NCBI RefSeq assembly: GCF_003611465.1
Contig: NZ_RAXV01000002.1
Span: 124,001-188,000 of the forward strand
DNA length: 64,000 nucleotides
Source: Acinetobacter tianfuensis
Lineage (GTDB): Bacteria > Pseudomonadota > Gammaproteobacteria > Pseudomonadales > Moraxellaceae
Direction: 5' to 3'
The stretch's first letter is position 1. Each line of letters starts with the position of its first letter. The translations under genes were made by a program, and so were the position numbers. Positions 37,900 to 46,248 of the stretch are shown one piece after another. The notes beneath the pieces are model-generated. The model was not told the origin of the DNA, searched no databases, and was given only the letters and a program-made list of their open reading frames with translations.

Positions 37900-38492
37900 T
37901 GAATACTCCCGAAATCATCCTAGCATCCAGCAGTCAAACCCGCAGGGATTTAATGGATCGGCTGCGCATCGATTACCGCTCTATCGTTCCTAACATCGAC
38001 GAAGCGCCCCGAGGGGAAAACCATGCAGATGATTTAGCGCAGCGTCTGGCTTTTGAAAAAGCCAAACTCATTGCCAGCCAATATCCAGATGCAATTGTCA
38101 TTGGTTCTGACCAAGTTGCTTGGCGTGAAGGCGCACCCGATATTTTTATCGGCAAACCGCTGGCTGCTGAAAAAGCAGTACGCCAGCTGCAGGCCAACTC
38201 AGATAAAATTGTGTATTTCAGTACAGCACTGAGCGTGCAGCATGCGGCGTCTGGTTTTGAACAAACATTAGTTGAACACTATAAAGTGAAATTCCGCAAA
38301 CTGAGCCTGCCTGAAATTGAACGCTATGTTGAAATTGAACAGCCTTTGCACTGCGCCGGCAGTTTTAAATGTGAAAGTCTGGGAATCAGCCTATTTGAAG
38401 AAATGATTGGGCAAGATCAAACCACGCTCATGGGTATGCCCATGATTCAGCTCTGCACTATCTTGCGTCAACTGAATGTCTTAGTGCCTTAA
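37899..38492 (+). CDS. Maf-family nucleotide pyrophosphatase, YceF type
   Basis: The 197-residue protein is a Maf house-cleaning enzyme that hydrolyses non-canonical NTPs. LASSSQTRRDLMDRL at the N-terminus is the Maf signature, GSDQVAW holds the catalytic Asp near residue 70, and GSFKCESLGISLFE near 150 is characteristic of the YceF branch, known for 7-methyl-GTP hydrolysis. The ATG overlaps the stop of the DUF2237 gene. In E. coli yceF lies near rpmF/plsX, which is not the case here. Confidence 0.93.
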   Translation: MNTPEIILASSSQTRRDLMDRLRIDYRSIVPNIDEAPRGENHADDLAQRLAFEKAKLIASQYPDAIVIGSDQVAWREGAPDIFIGKPLAAEKAVRQLQANSDKIVYFSTALSVQHAASGFEQTLVEHYKVKFRKLSLPEIERYVEIEQPLHCAGSFKCESLGISLFEEMIGQDQTTLMGMPMIQLCTILRQLNVLVP

Positions 38493-38522
38493 CGGCTTCA
38501 CGTACTATTTAAAAATCATGAT

Positions 38523-38560
38523 GGCTGTGCTCAGCTTTGCCTGCCGCACAGCCGAACTCG
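38523..38560 (+). terminator. Possible terminator of the maf gene
   Basis: An 8-bp perfect stem GGCTGTGC/GCACAGCC with a 15-nt loop is followed after a few bases by TATTTTT. The long loop and offset T-run make it uncertain. Confidence 0.35.
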
Positions 38561-38648
38561 TATTTTTACTTGCAGGCTTTCACTCTAAATCAATCATTTT
38601 TTCAATAAAAAACTCATAAATGAGACAATCATTCATCCGCCCGCATAT

Positions 38649-39023
38649 TCATTTTTCTTGACCAAATAATGCTTTACTATAATTTTCCGCAACAGCGCTG
38701 CGCTTGCCATCTGCATTAAAATAACGGTCTACATAACATTTTCCAGCCTGAACATCGCAAAAAATACCATTCGCAAAAGCAAACTGAGTACGATTAAACT
38801 GCCCTTTCGAAAAAACTTTATCCGCTTGATCCTGACCGAGATATTTTTGAGTCAGTTCTCTTGAAATACCTGAATCATTGGCACAAATATATTGATCACA
38901 TAAAACATGCGCTTCGGGCTGCTTTAACTCAACCCCTTGGACTGGCTTCACTGCATTCATTTGAGCAGTTTGGCAGCCCATTAAAAGCATCGGCATCAAC
39001 AATAAATAAGCCGTTTTTTTCAT
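38649..39023 (-). CDS. YcgJ-family lipoprotein
   Basis: From the ATG at 39023 (GGAG 6 nt upstream) the precursor has 124 residues. The signal sequence MKKTAYLLLMPMLLMGC ends in an LMGC lipobox. The mature protein shows HVLCDQYICANDSGISRELT, KYLGQDQADKVF, then FAFANGIFCDVQAGKC and DRYFNADGKRSA. This four-Cys pattern I associate with the YcgJ/Fels-1-like family (moderate confidence), whose role is unknown. The Cys pairs probably form disulfides. Another ATG directly upstream at 39026 is possible. Confidence 0.78.
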   Translation of the reverse strand: MKKTAYLLLMPMLLMGCQTAQMNAVKPVQGVELKQPEAHVLCDQYICANDSGISRELTQKYLGQDQADKVFSKGQFNRTQFAFANGIFCDVQAGKCYVDRYFNADGKRSAVAENYSKALFGQEK

Positions 39024-39377
39024 CATTTTCTCCAAATGTAAAATTAATTTTTTACATCGCATATTTTAAAAAGAATAGACCAAAATTAAAGTATATTAAT
39101 GTTTCGAATTTTAAATAATGTAAAAAACAAAATATAAATCAATTTAATAAATTTACCTCTTAATATATTTAGCTCCATCTAAATGAATAAGCCCATTTAA
39201 AGATCAAAATTCATTTTCATAACTCTTACATCGGGCTTAAAACTCCAGCTGCTTTAAACTGGTGATTTATCTGCTTTGCAAATAAAAGATCGGCAGATCC
39301 CCATCAGATTTAACAACAGCTTGCGCCCCAAGCCAACTCAAGCGAAAATACATAAAATTTTTCAAGCAGTTTAAGTA
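39024..39377. other. AT-rich divergent spacer
   Basis: About 350 bp of AT-rich sequence separates the YcgJ-like gene and the divergent hydroxylase gene. I see no gene, RNA or strong repeat. It presumably holds the promoters of both, but no single promoter stands out. Confidence 0.5.
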
Positions 39378-40550
39378 ATGTCTCAACCCTTAGATGTCCT
39401 TGGCGGTATCACTGCCGAGCAATTCCTTGCCGAATATTGGCAAAAGAAACCTCTCCTTGTCCGTAATGCGCTTCCTGAAATTGCAGGCCTTTTAGAGCCA
39501 AGCGATGTGATGGAGCTGGCATTGGATGAAAATGTCACAGCACGCCTGATCAAGCAAAAAGACAAAGATCCGAATCAATGGTCTGTTAAGTCTTCTCCTT
39601 TACTAAAAGCTGACTTTCAGAAAATGCCAAAGCTTTGGACTTTACTTGTTCAAGCAACTGACCATTATTCATTTGACTTAGCAGAACTTTGGAAAAAGTT
39701 TCCATTCATTCCGCAGTGGCGCCGTGATGACATTATGGTGTCATATGCACCGAAAGGCGGCTCTGTAGGCAAACACTTCGACTTTTACGATGTATTCCTT
39801 GTACAAGGTTATGGACAGCGCCGCTGGCAGCTGGGCCAAATGTGCAATGAAGATACCGAATTTGCTGCGGGCCAGCCCTTAAAACTGCTGCCGGAAATTG
39901 ATGTTCATTTTGATGAAGTGCTTGAACCGGGTGATTTGCTGTACGTACCGCCAGGTTTGGCGCATTACGGCGTTGCTGAAAATGACTGCCTGACCTTCTC
40001 TTTCGGTTTCCGTATGCCAAATGTCAGCGACATGGTTGACCGTGTCGGCGACAAAATCTCTGAAAATCAAAACCTGCAAAATCCGCTTCTGGATATCATT
40101 CGTGACCAAATCAGCCCAGTTGGACAAATCACTCTAAACGAGCTGGACTATCTGAAAGAAAAGCTGCTTGAGCAAATTCAAAACTCAACCGTGCTTGAAG
40201 ATGCCATCATGAGCCTGATGTCTGAACCGAAATATCCTGAAAATATTCCAGAAGCAGAAGAGATTGGTACAGGAGACTTAGCAGATGCCTTAGAACAAGG
40301 TTATCAGCTGATGATGGAGCCAGCTTCCCGCTTACTGTATACAGAACAGGAAAATGAAATTTTATTCTGGGCAAATGGCGAAGGAATTTGTATTGCAGAC
40401 GCTTCAGCGCCAATTCTTAAACGTCTAGCAGACGGCCAAGCTGTTTTACTGGACGAAAACTTAGCAGATGAAGACATTCTGGAAGATATCGCGCAGCTGC
40501 TGAACGAATCCATTATTATGCTTGTCCCGCTGCATAACGATGAAGAATAA
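39378..40550 (+). CDS. roxA: Ribosomal protein L16 arginine hydroxylase (RoxA/YcfD-type JmjC oxygenase)
   Basis: This Fe(II)/2-oxoglutarate oxygenase hydroxylates an Arg of ribosomal protein L16. The 390-residue protein has the JmjC-type cupin with the metal-binding HxD in GKHFDFYDVFLVQGYG near residue 136, and the distal His in PPGLAHYGVAE near 197. WQKKPLLVRNA at residue 21 is the typical entry motif. The C-terminal helical and winged-helix-like parts (LLDENLADEDILEDIAQLLN near 355) match the family. It is about 17 residues longer than the E. coli enzyme. It is flanked by AT-rich spacers and has no operon partner. Confidence 0.93.
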   Translation: MSQPLDVLGGITAEQFLAEYWQKKPLLVRNALPEIAGLLEPSDVMELALDENVTARLIKQKDKDPNQWSVKSSPLLKADFQKMPKLWTLLVQATDHYSFDLAELWKKFPFIPQWRRDDIMVSYAPKGGSVGKHFDFYDVFLVQGYGQRRWQLGQMCNEDTEFAAGQPLKLLPEIDVHFDEVLEPGDLLYVPPGLAHYGVAENDCLTFSFGFRMPNVSDMVDRVGDKISENQNLQNPLLDIIRDQISPVGQITLNELDYLKEKLLEQIQNSTVLEDAIMSLMSEPKYPENIPEAEEIGTGDLADALEQGYQLMMEPASRLLYTEQENEILFWANGEGICIADASAPILKRLADGQAVLLDENLADEDILEDIAQLLNESIIMLVPLHNDEE

Positions 40551-40590
40551 TACATATTTTTTCATAACAGCTTAATCTGCTGCTGAAACT

Positions 40591-40625
40591 AACAGTGGAG
40601 AAACTTAAATTTCTCCACTGTTTAT
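40591..40625 (+). terminator. Hairpin terminator between convergent roxA and the histidine kinase gene
   Basis: A 13-bp perfect stem AACAGTGGAGAAA/TTTCTCCACTGTT has a 6-nt loop. The kinase stop codon lies inside the hairpin. T-tracts are short on both sides. Confidence 0.55.
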
Positions 40626-42512
40626 AGTTGAATTTTCCGCACTAAATACCACTTTCATGCATGTTCGTCCTGCTTCAGATTGTATATTAAACTCTCCGCC
40701 CATGCGCTCCGCGCGCATTTTCATACTGCGCATGCCAATACTCATCCCATTTTGATAAACACATTGCACATCAAACCCAATGCCATTATCTTCCACCGTT
40801 AACTCCAGCTGTGTATCGGACAAAAACTGCATTCTAATTAAAACCTTATCAGCCTGACTGTGTTTAACCACATTAATGAGGCTTTCTTCCAAAATGCGTA
40901 TTAGCGTCAAACATTGCAATGCATTAGGCACAAAGATCCACTGTGCCGGCAGCTGCCATTGCCCTCGAATATCCATTTCATCCAGCAAAGAATTAAAACG
41001 GTAACGAACAGGCGCCACCCATAACACTGGAGATTCAGGCACTCGATTATTTTCAGCAGAACCGCTATCAATAATTTGCCTTAAATCATCCCGTAATAAT
41101 TTCAGCATCGATAAAAATTGCTGATTTGGAATAGGATGCGCACATTGGTCGACCATAATCATCGATCTGACAATTGATGCGCCCAGCCCATCGTGCAAAT
41201 CATGTGAAAGTTTCATACGCTCATGTAAACGCGCATTGCTTAATTCTAACTGATGTTTATCATGCAAACTGGCGCTTAAATCTTCACTGACCTGATGAAC
41301 TTTCTGTGCCAAATGTTCATTAAATTTCTCAACCTTTCGAATATTTCGGTTTAAGCGCGCGCCCAATATGACCACAATAAAAACCGTCACAATAGGTGAT
41401 GTGTACGGTGTCAAAGGCGGCAATTCAGACCCGCCCCAAATCGTATAGGAAAATATGTCAAATAAGCCGAAAAACACGATTGCAGACATACATAGCGCAA
41501 GAAAAATAAAATCGATGCGTTTTGATTTATATGCTTTTATGCATAAATAAATATACGTCACCGTAAATAAAAGAGTGTAGAAAAATACTATGATATTAAA
41601 TACGGGCTGAATATTTTTAAGCGTTGCAAAAATATTCGCTAAAAGTAAAATGAATGAAATAAATAATACTGCTTTTTCAGTTTTTGGCTTTTTTTCTCCA
41701 ATGAATCGCAGCAAGTACAAACAGAAAGCTAAAAAATATAATATGAAAAAAATCATATTAACTTTTGATGCCACAATTAAGTTGGGAAACGGCGCTGTTT
41801 CAATTCTTAAGACATTTGAAATAAATCCCATCCACATTAGTGAACTGAGAGCAAACCAGCCAAAGCTCGGCTCCTCACGGCGAAATAGCCAAATAATTAA
41901 ACAAATAATTCCTAAGGTGCCGGACAAGATTAAGTTAATTTGAAAAAGGGTTCTATTTTCCCACCTTTTTTTTGTCACGAATGCGGCATTATTCTCGACA
42001 TTATTAAACGCAATTTGACCTAAGCCCGCTTTTAAATTGCCATAGCCGACTACATATACCATGATGACGTTTTCATCTGGTTTTAAACCTGTTTTTGGTA
42101 AGATCCAATGACGTACTATATTCCAGCCAGTCGATAATGGCTCAATTAAATTTCGATCTTTCCAAAGTAAATCACCATTTAAATATATAGCTCCAGCTGA
42201 GTTGATATAACCTAATGACAGTGCAATCGGTTCATTCAAATGTGTGCCTTGCCTGCAGCCCCACCCCCATGTCAGCCGATACCATGCACCGCCGTTATAA
42301 TTTTTCCAGTCAGGCTGCTTTTCCCAAATATCAGGTAAAGGGCCAATACGTTTCCAACCTGAACTGGGAATATTTTCAAGCGATTTGGTTTTTACTTTTT
42401 CAACAGTATGTATTGTTGCCTGACAGGTTGAATTAATTGGAAATATTTCTTCTGCACATGCAATATTCCACATAAAGCACAGCAGCAGACACAAATATTT
42501 CCAGATGCGCAT
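40605..42512 (-). CDS. Membrane sensor histidine kinase (NarL-type, 7TM sensor)
   Basis: The 635-residue kinase has a signal-like N-terminus (LCLLLCFMWNIACA). A periplasmic domain of about 170 residues resembles carbohydrate-binding or 7TMR-DISM input domains (GGAWYRLTWGWGC, AGAIYLNGDLLW). Seven or so membrane helices follow at about 185-395, then a coiled linker. The HisKA_3 box is LSHDLHDGLGASIV, with phospho-His about residue 440, and the ATPase has EESLINVVKHSQA, VEDNGIGF and GIGMRSMKMRAERMGGEF-type G boxes. The response regulator gene ends 1 bp upstream, so they form one operon. The signal sensed is unknown. Confidence 0.92.
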   Translation of the reverse strand: MRIWKYLCLLLCFMWNIACAEEIFPINSTCQATIHTVEKVKTKSLENIPSSGWKRIGPLPDIWEKQPDWKNYNGGAWYRLTWGWGCRQGTHLNEPIALSLGYINSAGAIYLNGDLLWKDRNLIEPLSTGWNIVRHWILPKTGLKPDENVIMVYVVGYGNLKAGLGQIAFNNVENNAAFVTKKRWENRTLFQINLILSGTLGIICLIIWLFRREEPSFGWFALSSLMWMGFISNVLRIETAPFPNLIVASKVNMIFFILYFLAFCLYLLRFIGEKKPKTEKAVLFISFILLLANIFATLKNIQPVFNIIVFFYTLLFTVTYIYLCIKAYKSKRIDFIFLALCMSAIVFFGLFDIFSYTIWGGSELPPLTPYTSPIVTVFIVVILGARLNRNIRKVEKFNEHLAQKVHQVSEDLSASLHDKHQLELSNARLHERMKLSHDLHDGLGASIVRSMIMVDQCAHPIPNQQFLSMLKLLRDDLRQIIDSGSAENNRVPESPVLWVAPVRYRFNSLLDEMDIRGQWQLPAQWIFVPNALQCLTLIRILEESLINVVKHSQADKVLIRMQFLSDTQLELTVEDNGIGFDVQCVYQNGMSIGMRSMKMRAERMGGEFNIQSEAGRTCMKVVFSAENSTINSGEI

Positions 42513-42513
42513 C

Positions 42514-43215
42514 TTATAAAATTCCTAAAGAGCGTGCCGTACTGACTGCTTTAGTACGTTTACTGACCGAAAGTTTACGGTATATATGCTTAATATGACT
42601 TTCTACAGTATAGCGTGAGACAAAAAGCTGCTCCGCAATTTCACGGTTGCTCAGCCCTTGCGCAACTAAATTTAAGATTTCCTTTTCACGGCTAGTTAAA
42701 ACCGTTTGTTCTATATCTGCTGCCGGCTCTATTTCAGATTCAGGAACATTTTGCGGCTGCTCTAATTCAACTGCCGATATTTGTTTTAAAATTTCACGGG
42801 CAATAAAAGGATCAATGGGTGCGCCGCCGCGTAAAATACTGCGGATAGATAATAATACCTCTGAATCATCCCGTTCTTTAAGCACATAGCCTGTTGCGCC
42901 AGCCTTGATCGCAGCAAATAAGCTTTCTTGCGTACTCCATGCAGAAATAACTAAAATCATCGCACTGCTTTCAATAGCGCGTAATTTCTCAATAATCTCC
43001 AGCCCGCTGCCGTCAGGCAAACCTAAATCAACTAAAGCTAAAGAAATCGGCTGTTCTTCAATAATTTTAAAGGACTCTTTTACACTCTTTGCAAAGAGCA
43101 ATACTTCTGGGCAATAACCTAAATCAGTTAAAATCTGGCGAAGTCTAAGCTGAATAATTTCTTCATCTTCAACCACCAGCACGGGGACTGGCAAAACGGG
43201 TTCGATGGCCTTCAT
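42514..43215 (-). CDS. NarL/LuxR-family response regulator
   Basis: The 233-residue protein has an N-terminal receiver domain, with VLVVEDEEIIQ supplying the acidic pocket, the phospho-acceptor Asp about residue 63 in LVDLGLPDGSG and the Lys in YVLKERDD. A LuxR-type HTH lies near the C-terminus (LTSREKEILNLVAQGLSNREIAEQLFVSRYTVESHIKHIY, shown in two parts). AAGGA 6 nt before the ATG at 43215 decides the start; an upstream TTG is less likely. It is the partner of the kinase immediately downstream. Targets are unknown. Confidence 0.95.
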   Translation of the reverse strand: MKAIEPVLPVPVLVVEDEEIIQLRLRQILTDLGYCPEVLLFAKSVKESFKIIEEQPISLALVDLGLPDGSGLEIIEKLRAIESSAMILVISAWSTQESLFAAIKAGATGYVLKERDDSEVLLSIRSILRGGAPIDPFIAREILKQISAVELEQPQNVPESEIEPAADIEQTVLTSREKEILNLVAQGLSNREIAEQLFVSRYTVESHIKHIYRKLSVSKRTKAVSTARSLGIL

Positions 43216-43403
43216 ATCAATCCTTCCCAAAAAATTTTCCTAAGATAATCAATTTTATAATGCCAGCATATCCCTAGAAATAAGTAATTTACCTTGTTAT
43301 TTTTTATATACTTACATTTATGCTGCTTTTTTATTCACAGCATAAACATGATGAGCCTTTAAAAAATACGGCAGCTTTTACTCATACAGATTTTGACGCT
43401 CTG

Positions 43404-44183
43404 TTAAGCCGCGTATTGTTTTCTTAAATATTTAATAATCTCAGCAGATTCAAACAAAGCTTTGCCCGTATTGGGGTCAACCAAATAAGGCACTTGAATA
43501 TTATCACCCATAACTTTAAGCACCTGCTCGCGCTTACCGCCCGGCAATGGTGAATATTTTCCTGGCTTTAAACGTAAAACTGCTAGGCCTTGATCTTGCC
43601 AGCGTTCTTTTGCAACATTATGGAACTTAAATGGCAGTTCGAGCTCGGTCAATTCTGCCCGGACAATCCGGGTATAAGGGCTTGCTTCAAAACCCCACAG
43701 TTCCAATAAATGTTCAGGCGCTGGACGCTCTAAAATTTTTTTATTTACCCATACACCGCGCGCACCGTTTGCTAAAGTCCCAGCAAATGCCAGCGCTGGA
43801 ATTTTTGGATAATGTGAATATTTTTTAGGTGTTTTACCGCTATTTCCGTAATGCTTAAATAAATGATGGATAATATCTTGTGACTCATACAGCTGTGTGC
43901 CTGTATTTTCATCAACTAAAAATGGAAACTGTCGCCGCCCGCCAATTTTCTTCATTTCATTGCGGTAACGCTGTCCGCCTTTTGGACATGGATAAACCTC
44001 GTAATCCAAATTCAGTGTTGTCATAACTTCACGTACACGGCGGCAAAATGGAGAGCCTTCAAACTCATACAATTTCAGCGCTTTTTCTGGCTGTTTTGGA
44101 TGAGCAGTACCATTTGTACCGCGCCCGCCTTCCAGCGCGCCAGAAACTAAAGCTTGTACGACTTTGATTTGATGCATGATCAT
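43404..44183 (-). CDS. Protein with two tandem GST N-terminal (thioredoxin-like) domains
   Basis: From the ATG at 44183 (AAGGA 7 nt upstream) the protein has 259 residues. It contains two GST-N domains in a row: the first around residues 35-115 (LYEFEGSPFCRRVREVM, QFPFLVDENTGTQLYESQDII) and the second around 160-255 (LWGFEASPYTRIVRAEL, QVPYLVDPNTGKALFESAEII). The first keeps a CxxR-type Cys, while the second has Thr at that place. No GST C-terminal helical domain is present. It probably acts in thiol redox or glutathione chemistry, but the substrate is unknown. Confidence 0.88.
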   Translation of the reverse strand: MIMHQIKVVQALVSGALEGGRGTNGTAHPKQPEKALKLYEFEGSPFCRRVREVMTTLNLDYEVYPCPKGGQRYRNEMKKIGGRRQFPFLVDENTGTQLYESQDIIHHLFKHYGNSGKTPKKYSHYPKIPALAFAGTLANGARGVWVNKKILERPAPEHLLELWGFEASPYTRIVRAELTELELPFKFHNVAKERWQDQGLAVLRLKPGKYSPLPGGKREQVLKVMGDNIQVPYLVDPNTGKALFESAEIIKYLRKQYAA

Positions 44184-44227
44184 AGATGGATCCTTCAATT
44201 ATTTTTTTGTTTTACTGCTTTTATTTT

Positions 44228-44258
44228 TAAATATCAGCCCACTGATCATGGGCTGATA
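44228..44258 (-). terminator. Terminator of the SDR-rraA unit
   Basis: A 10-bp perfect stem TATCAGCCCA/TGGGCTGATA with a 7-nt loop is followed on the minus strand by TTTAAAAATAAAA. It separates rraA from the GST-N gene. Confidence 0.7.
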
Positions 44259-44271
44259 CTGTGTCTAACTG

Positions 44272-44784
44272 TTAAAGGCTGACTAAGGATTCTCTTGCAA
44301 TCACAATTCCATTATTATCGGCATAGATATAATCGCCTGATTGAATCACTGCACCGCCAAAATTGAGCTGAACATCTGTTTCACCCGCGCCTTTACGGTT
44401 GCTCTTTTGCGGGATAGAGGCCAAGGCATGTACGCCTAAATCCAGCTCTGCAATTGCATCTACATCACGCACACAGCCATAAATGACCACACCATTCCAG
44501 TGGTTTTTCACCGCAGACTCAGCAATCAAATCACCCATCAGCGCACAGCGCATTGAAGCGCCCCCATCGACAACAAGAACTTTACCTGTGCCGTCAGTAG
44601 CCAACAGCTCTTTGACACGAGAATTATCTTCAAAGCACTTGACTGTAACAGCCTGTCCGCCAAAGCTCTTGCGCGCGCCATAGCTTTTAAAGAACTTCCC
44701 ATCCATTGACGGCGTCACAACTTGAAGTTCTTTGTCTGGGTTATCATCCAGTAAATCACAGGTTACAAATGGTGCTGTAGACAC
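44272..44784 (-). CDS. rraA: RraA family protein (RNase E regulator / related aldolase fold)
   Basis: The protein is 170 residues when started at GTG 44784, which has a GAGGGA 7 nt upstream. An ATG at 44799 would give 175 residues but has no ribosome-binding site. The RraA fold is shown by TCDLLDDNPDKELQV at the N-terminus, VVDGGASMRCALMGDLIAE near 75, and VIYGCVRDVDAIAELDLGVHA near 105. In E. coli RraA inhibits RNase E; related proteins are HMG/CHA aldolases, and the two are hard to separate by sequence. It overlaps or abuts the SDR gene upstream, so the two are likely co-transcribed. Confidence 0.9.
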   Translation of the reverse strand: MSTAPFVTCDLLDDNPDKELQVVTPSMDGKFFKSYGARKSFGGQAVTVKCFEDNSRVKELLATDGTGKVLVVDGGASMRCALMGDLIAESAVKNHWNGVVIYGCVRDVDAIAELDLGVHALASIPQKSNRKGAGETDVQLNFGGAVIQSGDYIYADNNGIVIARESLVSL

Positions 44785-44795
44785 AATGCTTTCCC

Positions 44796-45461
44796 TCATC
44801 TAGTTTTTTGTATGCGTAAATTATCATAAATATGAAATCTTTCAGTCTGAACATGCGCAGCCTCGACCATAGTATGAGCCACTTGCTCTGCTGTCACTGG
44901 CTTATATTTAAAAGTATCTGGCACTAAATGCGAAAAACGGCGGTACAGCCGCTGTGCAGCATCTTCCGCTTTGCGCTGCTCCTCACGGACGCCCAGCAGC
45001 AGCGAGGGCTGTATAATTGATGTCCGAGCCAAATTCAAACTTTTGACATAATATTCAAGTTCGCCCTTCACCCTGTTATAGAAAAAAGGGGATGCCGTAT
45101 TTGCCCCCATCGCGCTAAGTAAAATAAAATGTATCGGCGCGGTTTCCAGCAACTCTGCAAAATGAGCATTAATTACAAAGTCTGTATTATAAAACTGCTC
45201 TTTACTGCCCGCCTTTTTCATTGTTGTGCCCAAACAGCTGAATGCATGCGTATAGCCGCTGACATCTTCATGATTCATTATAGTGAAGTCATCCAGCACA
45301 AATTGCTGCACTTTAGCCGTTCGATCCAGTTCTGGATCACGCTTGCGTACTACAGCAGTAATGTTTCTGCAGTCACTGGCCTGACTAAGCTGCTGGATTA
45401 ATTTTCTGCCAACTAAACCAGTTGCGCCAATTACAATTGCATTATCGATTGAATTACTCAT
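44796..45461 (-). CDS. NAD(P)-binding SDR-type protein
   Basis: The 221-residue protein has an N-terminal Rossmann motif IVIGATGLVGRKLIQQL and follows the extended/atypical SDR pattern of NAD(P)H-binding proteins in the NmrA/HTATIP2 group (FSCLGTTMKKAGS, FILLSAMGANTASPFFYNRVKGELE with the Tyr/Lys pair). It has no signal peptide or membrane helix. Its stop (TAG) directly touches the start region of rraA. The substrate is unknown; the catalytic YxxxK is partly replaced (YNRVK fits YxxxK). Confidence 0.87.
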   Translation of the reverse strand: MSNSIDNAIVIGATGLVGRKLIQQLSQASDCRNITAVVRKRDPELDRTAKVQQFVLDDFTIMNHEDVSGYTHAFSCLGTTMKKAGSKEQFYNTDFVINAHFAELLETAPIHFILLSAMGANTASPFFYNRVKGELEYYVKSLNLARTSIIQPSLLLGVREEQRKAEDAAQRLYRRFSHLVPDTFKYKPVTAEQVAHTMVEAAHVQTERFHIYDNLRIQKTR

Positions 45462-45550
45462 TTTTTATACAATATCCTTTCTATACCGCTAATCTAACGT
45501 TTTCCTCGGCATTTTTCTTCATCTAAAATGTTGTCAAAGCATGTCAAGAC

Positions 45551-45579
45551 TTGACTTAAGCGCTCACATTAATCACAAT
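45551..45579 (+). promoter_or_regulatory. Candidate sigma-70 promoter of rpsT
   Basis: TTGACT at 45551-45556 and CACAAT at 45574-45579 have a 17-bp spacer. The rpsT start lies about 98 bp downstream, leaving a leader long enough for regulation. Confidence 0.45.
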
Positions 45580-45676
45580 ATGGCACTTGTTTACGGGCTG
45601 GTGATAGTTCTTCTGATGTTGGTTTTCAGATGGAATTTCAGCCCGCCCAGACCAATCTATTTCAAGGAGTGCACGA

Positions 45677-45943
45677 GTGGCAAACTCTGCTCAAGCAAAA
45701 AAACGTGCTCGTCAAAACGTTAAAGCACGCAAACACAACGCTAGCTTACGTTCTATGGTTCGTACTTATCTTAAACGTACAGTAGCTGCTATTGCTGCTG
45801 GCGACTATGCTGCGGCTACTGAAGCGTACAAAACTGCTGTACCAGTAATCGACCGTATGGCTGACAAAGGCATCATCCATAAAAACAAAGCTGCTCGTCA
45901 CAAGAGCCGTTTAAATGCACAAGTTAAAGCATTAGCTAACTAA
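45677..45943 (+). CDS. rpsT: 30S ribosomal protein S20
   Basis: S20 is an 88-residue, very basic, helical protein that binds 16S rRNA early in small-subunit assembly. It begins [14 protein letters not shown] and contains [19 protein letters not shown], the family signature. The start codon is GTG, fixed by AAGGAG 7 nt upstream. E. coli rpsT also uses a non-ATG start (UUG), which is part of its autoregulation. It is monocistronic with a strong terminator. Confidence 0.98.
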   Translation: MANSAQAKKRARQNVKARKHNASLRSMVRTYLKRTVAAIAAGDYAAATEAYKTAVPVIDRMADKGIIHKNKAARHKSRLNAQVKALAN

Positions 45944-45956
45944 TTTGCTGCAAAAT

Positions 45957-45983
45957 AAAAAAAGCCCTTTCAGGGCTTTTTTT
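45957..45983 (+). terminator. Terminator of rpsT
   Basis: A 12-nt arm AAAAAAAGCCCT pairs with AGGGCTTTTTTT around a 3-nt loop, 14 bp after the stop. Confidence 0.92.
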
Positions 45984-46248
45984 ATAGCTTTTTTAAGCAT
46001 ATAAAATCAATAACTTTTAAATACAATAAGCACAATAAACATAGCAGTTATTCATCATCTAAACATTAAATCATTCAATTTTATAAACTTAAAATTAAAC
46101 CGCTGCAGCATTCACACAAAATCACCCCAGAAATCCCATCTGGCATTTTTCATGAAATGCACACGGTGCATCATTTTATAATTCAAGATTTTTAAGATTT
46201 CGCTTATTGCAGAAAACAATGTATCTACAATAAGCAATTGAATTACGT

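Noticed and set aside
45541..45723. 60-codon frame overlapping the rpsT promoter and start
   Set aside because: It overlaps rpsT's regulatory region and first codons in another frame, and has no ribosome-binding site; rpsT explains the locus.
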